64,000 nucleotides of DNA from Aphis gossypii (lineage: Eukaryota > Arthropoda > Insecta > Hemiptera > Aphididae). The stretch covers positions 5,354,695-5,418,694 of the forward strand of contig NC_065533.1 of NCBI RefSeq assembly GCF_020184175.1. Direction: 5' to 3'. A program made the translations under genes and the position numbers. Shown here one piece after another: positions 54,430-64,000 of this stretch (positions are counted from its first letter, which is position 1; each line of letters starts with the position of its first letter). The notes under the pieces are model-generated. The model was given only the letters and a program-made list of their open reading frames with translations. It was not told the DNA's origin and searched no databases.

Positions 54430-56134
54430 GTAAGTTTTAAATATTAGAATGGAGCATTTTAATGGATTTAATATGTTATTCTGATAAAAACATCACATCT
54501 GTAGTGTTACAAGTTATTTTGTCGGGTTTTCTACGCATATAATAGTCAATAGGTATATACTTATGAGCTATGATCTATGTTAAAATATAAGATAGATAAG
54601 AAATACCTAGCTAATGAGATATAATAAGAAATAAACAGATACTTTGCAATGTTTAAAATATGATATAGGTATGAAATGAAATTTTAGCATGAATTTCTTA
54701 AAAAAAATTTAATTATACATCAATTAAATGATAAAAGGGTTGACTAAATAAATTCATAAATTATAATAATATTATAATAAACAAAAATCAAAAATAATTT
54801 TTTTTTTAAATACCTATAGTAACTAAATTCTATTCGACTGCAATTATACATTTTTGTATTTTATATAAATAAATGAAATATTCATTAAATACTGCTCGTC
54901 GATTATTTCTCTTTTATTTTCCCGACAGTTTAATGAATATTATTAATATTAACATACATGTTATTAATAGTTACACCTAAAACTTAACACCTATACATTT
55001 AAATAATATGATAATAATTGTAAATAAGGTTTTGAATTCGTAATGCAAAATGATTTACTAATAATAATTTTTTACAAGAATGCACAGACTCTAAATGTAA
55101 ATTTTGTTTTCACGCCTTTGCTATGGTCTATGACATAACATTTTTTAATTTAATTGATTTCATTGTTTTTTACTTGTGAGATTATGGAGGCGTGTAGTTT
55201 GCCTTTCGCTACACTAATACAAAACCAATATTATCCAAATGCAACAATCAATAATAATAATTCATTAACATTATATGCCATGCATAATATAATGGGCTGT
55301 GGCTTTTTATTATTATTCCAAGATTTATATGTCTCTGCATATACCCGCCGGCAAACTTTAATGTTACACTACTGCCGCGCACGAGTATATTTTTAAACAC
55401 ATAGAGTATACAAGTTGAGTATTATACAACAAGTATTCATGTTAGTAAACTTTTTATATACATATATATATATAATATATATACATATATAGAACATGCA
55501 TGGCTTCAATTGCTGTGGAATTTGTCGGGGCAAATGATACTAATTAATTAAACAGTGTATTACTGTTGTACAAACAACCATTTGGTCATTAGCATTCAAT
55601 AACAAAGTGAACATAGGCCTCGGAAACGCGGAGAAGGAAAGATTTGTCTGGTAGCAAGTGAAATTAGCGTTTAAGTAATAATAATATTATACACAACGCG
55701 AATGTACAATTAATCGCGTTGTAATTTAAATACCAACTGCAGTCACTAATAGTGAGTTGACCCGTGTACCTATATATTTCTATATGCACCGCACGTTTTT
55801 ATATTATACAGAAATAAAAAAATTAATGTTTCAATGTTTTATATATTATATATGTTTAGTGGACACGTCATTATAGTATATAATATATATGTTTTCGCTT
55901 GCACCGGGCGTTTGTGTATAAGCGAGCGAGATGAATGATGACGATTTCCAAGGTCTTCGAGCAATACTTAATAATCTGGTTTTTTTTTAAATAAAGAATT
56001 AGGTATAGGTATACCCTTACACGACGAATACGGTTCACCGAAAACGGACACTGTATAGACTATAGAGTGTCGTACAAAACCTTTAACAGGTGAAAGACGC
56101 GTGTCTAAATATGTCTATATCATTATTATACATG

Positions 56135-56165
<31 letters not shown>
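56135..56165. repeat. (ATA)n microsatellite
   Basis: About ten ATA units in noncoding DNA. Confidence 0.9.
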
Positions 56166-56166
<1 letters not shown>

Positions 56167-58438
56167 CAACATTTTGTTAGTTATTACTTGTTAAGTACCT
56201 ACTATTATAGTACTATTATTATATAATATACTTACAAGTATATAACACTCATATTATTATTATATGGTTCGCATGAACGTGTTGCGAAGAAAACCGTTTG
56301 GTACCTAACAAACAATAATACGCGCGTCTGTGAATTCAGCTCGTTATTGTTTTTACTGGTATTTATATAAAACTAAACGTACGTACATAATATTCACGTA
56401 GTTTTTATTATTTACTTTAGCGGTCGCAAATGCGTGGTTTTTCATTATTGTTTGAAAATTCTACTAGGTACACGCGCTCGTTGAAAACGTTTTCCGTGCG
56501 GTGGTCTTATAATACACAAGAAGTCGAGAAGTACAAACTATTATGTGGTTATCTATACAATACTTAATCATTACTTATTATATATACCTATTAGATTATA
56601 AACGTAGGAGGCATCCTCGATCCTCCGTTTCAACCACTTGGTGGAAATAAATGGTAAATACCCATATTATAATGGCCGTTTAAAAAAATGAGTATTATTT
56701 TAAGCTCACGATATTGTTTTTCGAAAATACTAGAGTCGTTTAGTCGTCGACATTATAGGTATTTAAGTCACGATATTCACCGTCGAATATATCGCCTCTC
56801 CGTTACACACGAACCTCTCAGACCGCAATAAAATTAGAATAAGACGACAACTAATATAAATCGTTCAATTAACTGGATAATGAACAGAACCTTTATACTG
56901 CATAATATCCATATTAATTGACGCACCGGAGATTCAGGTAATAAGGTTAACTAAATGTATTCGAACTACTCTTTTAAACAGTATATCAATGCAGTAAGTT
57001 AATACCACTGCTACCTATTAACGACAATATGTATGTACTAATAATATTATATCATATACATTTTATTATGAACGGTGTGATTTTGTTAAATCTACTTCAG
57101 AGAAGTCAGGTATTAATTTTTTCTCATTCCTCCCAGTCCCCAGATATTAACATAACATAAATGCCATGATTATTAATTATTACAATAAATTCCACTGTTT
57201 ATGTTAAATAAAAATAAGGTAAAACAGCACAAATTAATGTACAATTATTTTAAAAACGCGTGCTTGACATTCAATATTAGATATATTGTCATACAAAAAA
57301 TAAAATAACTAAAATACCATAACACCAACCTAAAAGTGGAACAGGGACGGGAGTAGTTGAACTCTATAATTATAATATAGAAAATTGCTATCATACGAGA
57401 CAAATGACAATGATGGTTGTACACAGCACTTATATTATGATATTATTATCAATTTAATTATTTTGAATCATTTGTAATTAAAATTTATAGTTCATACAGT
57501 CTATGCACTGTGTGACTATAGTGATGTTTTAATTTTATTACACCATTTCATTTATTTGCCAAACGTTTTTTTTCTGCAGTAGCTGATTCAGTGGTTATTA
57601 TTATACTTTGTTAGTAGGTACTTTTAAACTTCGTAGTTGTTGTTACTTGTTTGTTAATATTTTTATTTATTTATTTTTATTATAATGAAATTATACGAGT
57701 ATACGAGGTGCACACTAACATAGGCATCTACTATTTAGTAATATATACATAATGAAACAAAATAATAAAATACTAAATAAAAAACAATTGTAGGTACCTA
57801 TAAAAATAAATAAATTGCAGTTTATTTTATTATTTAATTAAACACTCTCGTTTATACATACCTGAGTAATTAGTAGTTTGTACGCATGTATAGTAGATAT
57901 TTGTAAAAATAAAGATACGCAGAGAAATTTAATCTACGCCTTTAGTAGAATGATGTTTTCTAGACGCTCATTGAATTGAAAGGTGACTTAAAATATAACA
58001 ATCAAAGCGATATTTTATAATTAAATGTGTTTACTTAGCGTGTGATTCTTGTAACTATTGTTTTTATTAGACATTAAACAGAATACAGTTTACAAAGTTC
58101 AGGTTTTTTTTTATATGTTTATACCTAATGAATATATAATTATATATTTAATAATATACCTATACTTCATAAATTTGTTTAAATATTGTATTATACGGTT
58201 TTTTTTCTATTTTTATTCTTAAATAATAATTATATTAATATGGTAATATATGGTTAAAACGTGATAAAAACTATTGATTATAATTAACTCATACCCAATA
58301 AAAATATTAAAATATAATATGTACAATGAAAACAAGATGTATTATATGATATGTTATTGAGCATGTCTACATCATTACATGTTTTAAGGTTTGTACGCGC
58401 GAGGAACAACATATTAGCGCCTTCAGATAATATTTGAA

Positions 58439-58471
58439 TATTTAATCCGTAATAACATTATGGATTAAATA
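58439..58471. repeat. Hairpin, 10-bp arms
   Basis: TATTTAATCC pairs with GGATTAAATA around a 13-base loop. The surrounding DNA is AT-rich and noncoding. It may be the end of a decayed element or chance. Confidence 0.4.
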
Positions 58472-59135
58472 CATATCGTATACCTATATTATATTATATC
58501 CACTTATATTTTATTAAACAAGAAAAAATACTACTAAAGTCTAAAAGTAAACCGATTTGTATTGAACAGTAATATTATAATATATGGAATGGCAATAATC
58601 TGCTCTATACCGATGATGTATAACTATCATTGTAGTTAACGTACGTCTTTAAATTAAATCACATACATCATAAATATCTACATATTGAGTATAGATATTA
58701 TAAAACATTACAATAAGAAGTGATTTTTACTTTTTCGACTTGTGTTCAAATATTAAAATGCAGTTCATCGACCCGCGACGACCGTGACGGTATATTACGT
58801 ACGATGTATAATTAAATAAATAATATTTAAAAGGTTGATAATCTGCAGCGTGCTAGCTGCAACAGTATATGCTGTATAATAATATATAGTATCTAATCGT
58901 TTTATGTTAAATAAAAGCACTTTAATGATATCGGTTGATCTAATTATCTTGACGAATAATTTCGCCGTTCCAGTTCAAATCAACAGCGTCGTGTTTTTTA
59001 TGTATTACACACTGCAGTTATACGTATATAAATTATACACATATATGTATACATCGTGTTTCATACAGGTACCTAACTTAACCCACCCGCCGCCGTTGTG
59101 ACGGTCGTCTCGCTTTCTTATATAGAATGTTTGTG

Positions 59136-59137
<2 letters not shown>

Positions 59138-59166
<29 letters not shown>
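59138..59166. repeat. (CA)14 microsatellite
   Basis: A perfect CA run of 29 bases. It gives a Cys-Val artefact on the minus strand. Confidence 0.92.
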
Positions 59167-60452
59167 CGTATCATCCCACGTATTTTGGTCCTTTTTATTC
59201 TGGATTGTTCGCATGCGCGGAATAAGGACTCGCCTCACTAACGGCAGGTATATAGCTCCCGTCTGGCCGTTTTTTACAAGTATTGTCTACACTACAACGG
59301 CGTATATAATAGTATAATACAACATTAGTAGGCGCAGCTGTAATATTGAGAAACACATCGGGCGCTGCTGGTTTCAACTATAATGCTCAGCAGTGTATTC
59401 ACCAGAATCGGTCGCGATACTATAAAAGCTATTCATTTGATTCAACCAAAATATGTAACCATATTTTCTTAGATTCTATTTGTGGTATGAACATCGTTAC
59501 AAACATGCACGGTCCTTCAAAAATAATTAATATACAAGTTTAAAATCGTAAAAATGTTTACCTATACAGCAACTTAAATAAAGGAATCAAAACAGTTCTA
59601 TGGTGGATAATCGTGTGTCACCTTTCCCTGCAAATCTCAATAATGTCCAAAAGCAACATAATATTATAAAATTCAACTATAACTAGTAAGTGAATAATAT
59701 TGGAACCCACAATACACAAAACGAATAAATGAAATAAAACAAGACAGAAGTCACACAATGGACACGCAGCCTTAGAAAATTTCACGGAAACTCAAGGTAG
59801 TAATAATCAGGTTACTTATACCTATTGGCCACGTCCATATCATGCACGCAGTTTTACAGAAACTACAGAACTTACAGTGTGTCTTTTGTGTGTAGTTCTC
59901 TCAAAAATAAAATAAAACATATTATAACTAAAAGCCGTATTTATATTAAAAACTTATTATAAAATTCAACCTTCCGGAAAAAATATTTTCGGCAGTCAAC
60001 TCTCACATTTATTCGATTAAAATATAAAATTTTTAAATCACCTCAAAACTCTTCAACGAATCATAACTTGTAAATCTAATTAATAATGTGTAATATCGTC
60101 TAAGTTAATTTATTTATGTCTTTAATATTAATTTTTTTTTATCTATTTAATAGTATTAATATTAATCAATGGTTATAAACACAACAGTAAACTTTGTAAG
60201 ACTTCCTAAATCCCAATGGATAATTCTCTATCGTGTCACATGTTTAGCAAAAAAAAAAAATTAAAAATAATAACGGTGTAAGTAATATAATAATTGAATG
60301 TAGTGCTGACTACGGACAGTAATCCATAACCGATTTAAAATTATATATATATATAACAAGGAGATAATATGAATTATAAGTAGGTATTTAATAATTAAAA
60401 TGATATTATTATGTTCATTTCAAATGACAGCAAGACGTAAGAAAACATAGAA

Positions 60453-60477
60453 TATTGGATATTCAAAATATCCAATA
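60453..60477. repeat. Perfect hairpin, 11-bp arms
   Basis: TATTGGATATT and AATATCCAATA are separated by CAA. It stands 316 bases left of the TA-flanked hairpin. It is followed at 60488 by a related motif (ATCAATATTTTGAATA), suggesting decay of a longer palindromic repeat. Confidence 0.6.
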
Positions 60478-60793
60478 ATCGTATATCAATATTTTGAATA
60501 CTAACCGAAAACATTGTTTAAAGTATTTATAAACACAAACAGCTGAAAACACAAACGTTAATGTATGTACAATATACATAATATATAATAAAAAAAAATG
60601 TTGATGATAATGTTATTAACGGTGGTAATATATTTAATGAATTATTTGTATTTTATGCTAATGTGTTTGCTATTACAGTAACTATTACTCCTGTTAATAA
60701 AAATTATATTATATATTATTTCGTCGTAGTAACTATATAGGTAGTAGGTACCTAGTAATCTGATGTTTATCATGTTATTACCATTATTACATA

Positions 60794-60906
60794 TAGCTGT
60801 GATGAGATACATTTTTATTTTTGTCTTATTATTTAAACAATTATAATATGATGTAAATATATAATAATTAATATGTATATTATAAAAAATTGTATCATCA
60901 CAGCTA
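60794..60906. mobile_element. 113-bp MITE-like hairpin flanked by TA
   Basis: TAGCTGTGATGA at the left and TCATCACAGCTA at the right are perfect inverse copies. Imperfect pairing continues inward (GATACATTTTT against AATTGTA). If the outer TA is the duplicated target, this fits a short Tc1/mariner-type non-autonomous element with a 10-bp terminal repeat. It could also be a simple hairpin. The interior is AT-rich and noncoding. Confidence 0.5.
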
Positions 60907-63900
60907 TGAATTAAATATTATATTATATTATGTTGGTCTTTACGGTTGAATACAGCCAACGAGATTATTGTCAGACCAACGTGTTTTTTTGTAGACATAT
61001 CATGTTTATTTTCTTTTAGTGTTGTGTTCACGAATGTAAATACCTATAATAAAAACTAGATTTTTTAATTCTGATACCATCAGTCAATCCACGCGGATGA
61101 GGTCATCACGTATACTAGATCCAATACCATAATATTTTTTGATAGGATGTGGTAGAGGGTTCAGTGCATGAATACGCTAATGTATGTACGAAAATAAAAA
61201 ACATGCATTATGATATAGTATAGATGTATGTAATATCGCGTAGAAATAAACATTCACCAATACATTTAGAGGACCTCATTACTTATGATACCACAGATTT
61301 TAAAGAGTTCGATATACAGGCAATTTGAATGACACTTAAAAAAAATTGAAATATACGTATTCAAAGTAACTCCAAGTGGTCTATGCAAGTACTGTTGTAG
61401 ATTTGTATTGTTTTATAAAAATAATAATTTTACAGATTTGAAAGTATGTGTATATACGTCTTGTACAACATTATAATTTATAATATTACAGTGCAGTGAA
61501 ACATCTACCTATATAGTAACCAGTTATGGAGAATTTAAAGCCGTCCACTATTGAATTTTTTTTTACCTTATTGTACATTATATTTTGTATAATATACATA
61601 TCTTAAAGTATAAAAGTAAAATATTTATATTTATTATTATGTTTTTTAATAATAGGTACCTACTCTATCGTATCTAGTGGTGTGTGTAATTTCACATAAG
61701 TACCCATGTCCACTAAAAACAATAACTCACTATTTATAAATTATTTTTACATTTGTCATTAAGATTATTTTCGTTTGTTAAATATACCGGGTAATAATAA
61801 TTAAGATGAGTCATTGTTATTGTAAAATGTACACGATTTAACATTTATCGATCTTCATATATCATATGAACAAAATAAAAACTAATTTTTATAATCTAGT
61901 TTTGATAGTATGGTGCTTAGTGGCAGCCGACTCAACCGAGAGATCTAATAGTATTAGTACTTAGTATAATAATAGGCATGGTCATTTAGTAGTATATATG
62001 TATGTGTTTAGTGTGGTATACCTTTGCGATGGACCAATACACCCAACACCGATGTCGGTTCTACCTATATAGGAAACATTTTCCGTTGTCGTCTATGTAA
62101 TTGAACGTCGTCGAATGCTCGTCGTAGTCTTGATTACCACAGCTGCCCACTAGCTGTTAACGAGTTCATAGGCTCGTTAGGAAGTTTAATTACTCGTTGG
62201 CACACTAAACTTATACACTGTATTGCTAGGTACATCTATTCATCGTTATTCCACGTCGATCCACTCCACTTTGTCTTGTTCGGCTAAATTTAATAACTCA
62301 AATCGAATCTCTCGTCTAAATAATTGTATCCTGCCACGTTTCCGACACGAGAGTTGTGTCTATATAGGTATGGCTGTGTAATATATTATATTATTTAATG
62401 TTGTGCTATACGTGCGTGCTTTTGGTCCACGACTTTTACGTATAGGTTAGGTGTACTATACGGTCAATAAGTATATAAGTCAAAATGTTATAAAACAAAT
62501 TATGGCGTACAGTATAAACTTTGTTTGTAATTAAAAACTATCGATTAAATGTAATGCGTGTAGCAACACAAATTAATGATTAAATCATAAAAAAAAAATA
62601 CTTTTCAAACTGTACTGTGCACAATGTAACTATATTTTTATGAATAGTTCATATTATGTTGTTAAATATTTAACAACTTCATAATTATTATTACATGTCT
62701 AGTCATTATAATATACAAGCACAGAAACGGAACTCTATGGACCCAGTGGACGATATTTGGTTGGTGACCCGCACCCCCATCTCCCATCAAATCAATAAAT
62801 AAAAATTACAGTCTATTTCTTAATATCCTTGTTTGGCCATTATAATATTATTAGCTATAGTGGCGAACCCATAACTTTATAGTACTACTCTCTGAATACC
62901 GTTAACAAATATTTTCGCCATAACTGATTAATTAAAATAACTATGATTTTATGTGAAAATACTCCTATTAAATGTAAAGTTAAATATTAAAATAATACGG
63001 TTTTTTTTAAATTGTATTAGTATAATTTAATAGTTTGAACACTGTTGTTGTTTTAATACTTACTTAAAAAATTATTAATGAAGTATAATAATACAGAACT
63101 AACACTTTAAAAATATATTAATTTTTATACAATACTATACAGTATACCATAATATTAAATTATTTTAAATAAAATAATATAATTTAATTCAATTGCATTC
63201 AAAATTAAAAAGCTTCCTACATTTACCTTTATTAATCAAACTGAATTTATTAATAAAAAAATATTCCTTAATTTTAAAATAAATAAAAATAATTGATGTA
63301 CTAATTAAGTTTTACAGTTTACTATTTTTAAAATTTTATAAAACAAATTTTGGAAAATTATTCACGTTTTGCTACTTTTCTTTTTTCTGCTCTACTGAGG
63401 TGATTTTTTGCTTCCGACATAACTATCGGTATTTTGAGTATGTCCATACAAATATAATACTTATAGATACATATAGTATTATTAATTTTTTTCTTTAGCT
63501 TATCTTAAAATCATGTATTTTTTATTATTAAAAGTACTATAATGTACTATAAAATATAATTTTAAGCTGGAAACACTATATGATTTTTATACATACCTAG
63601 ACCTTTGGAATTCGCTCTCCACTTTCTGCCTTAATCTGGCTTTGTTTGTATAGGTAGTACTAATCTATATTATTTTCATGAAGGATAAATAAATTAATAT
63701 TAAACTTTCTTGGAAATTTCTAACATAGCTGGTATATATTGTGTTATCTTTGGAGGCTATGCTGCTGTTAGTGAACTTTTCAATACCTATAGGTAATGGT
63801 TGAATATCGATACACTTTAATTGAATATAAACATCAGTTTGTATACTTCGTTAATTATGGCGCCCAATCAGATATTTATTGGTAGAGGATCATTAAAATA

Positions 63901-64000
63901 CAAATTTACAAAACGAATCACGAGTCTATATTTTCATTGTTTTGTTCAAATCAGACGAATAGTATAGTTTTAAAAATACTTGGCAGAAGGAAACTTCGTA

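Larger units (their letters stand above)
50601..64000. other. AT-rich region upstream of ephrin, largely empty
   Basis: Mostly AT-rich with few CpG. It holds the CRE-type site, several hairpins, the 60.8-kb MITE-like element, two microsatellites and the weak exon candidate at 54287. The 131-codon minus frame at 51807-52202 is unrecognised and has no splice or promoter support. Confidence 0.5.

Overview
This is eukaryotic nuclear DNA, most likely from an aphid. It is strongly AT-rich with interspersed CpG-rich patches, has many di- and trinucleotide microsatellites, and has no bacterial gene layout. Runs of the type TAGGTACCTATATA and ATAATATTATTAT recur throughout; they remind me of pea-aphid-type genomes. 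The species call is inference, because no species-specific gene is visible.

I find one confident gene piece: the first coding exon of an ephrin on the minus strand (49685 down to 49441). It encodes a start methionine, a signal-peptide-like hydrophobic stretch and the opening of the ephrin receptor-binding domain, and it ends at a GTGAGT splice donor. It lies in the largest CpG-rich block (about 49240-50600), which I read as promoter and 5' leader. A 25-codon upstream ORF and a palindrome lie in the probable leader, and a consensus CRE lies further upstream at 51024. I could not find the later ephrin exons (rest of the receptor-binding domain, stalk, C-terminus) in the remaining 49.4 kb. Most of the window left of 49441 is therefore best read as first intron or beyond, and the part right of about 50600 as upstream intergenic DNA.

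Inside the presumed intron lies a minus-strand coding-like fragment (48370-48168) that resembles the end of a RAD9-type clamp domain. It is tentative and may be a stray exon or a pseudogene fragment. Other CpG-rich patches (3540-3870, 7620-8070, 8400-8720, 18060-18600, 21690-21900, 27830-28190, 34270-34930) look like possible promoters or enhancers. Those at 21.7 kb and 34.3 kb end at good splice donors on the plus strand. Short splice-bounded open segments at 54287, 36697 and 17771 are weak exon candidates.

Repeats are modest: a 218-bp fold-back element (9618-9835), a 113-bp TA-flanked MITE-like element (60794-60906), several perfect short hairpins and about twenty microsatellites. No tRNA, rRNA, CRISPR array, transposase ORF or recognisable virus-derived gene was seen. 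Nearly all longer open frames are AT-repeat or CpG-patch artefacts.
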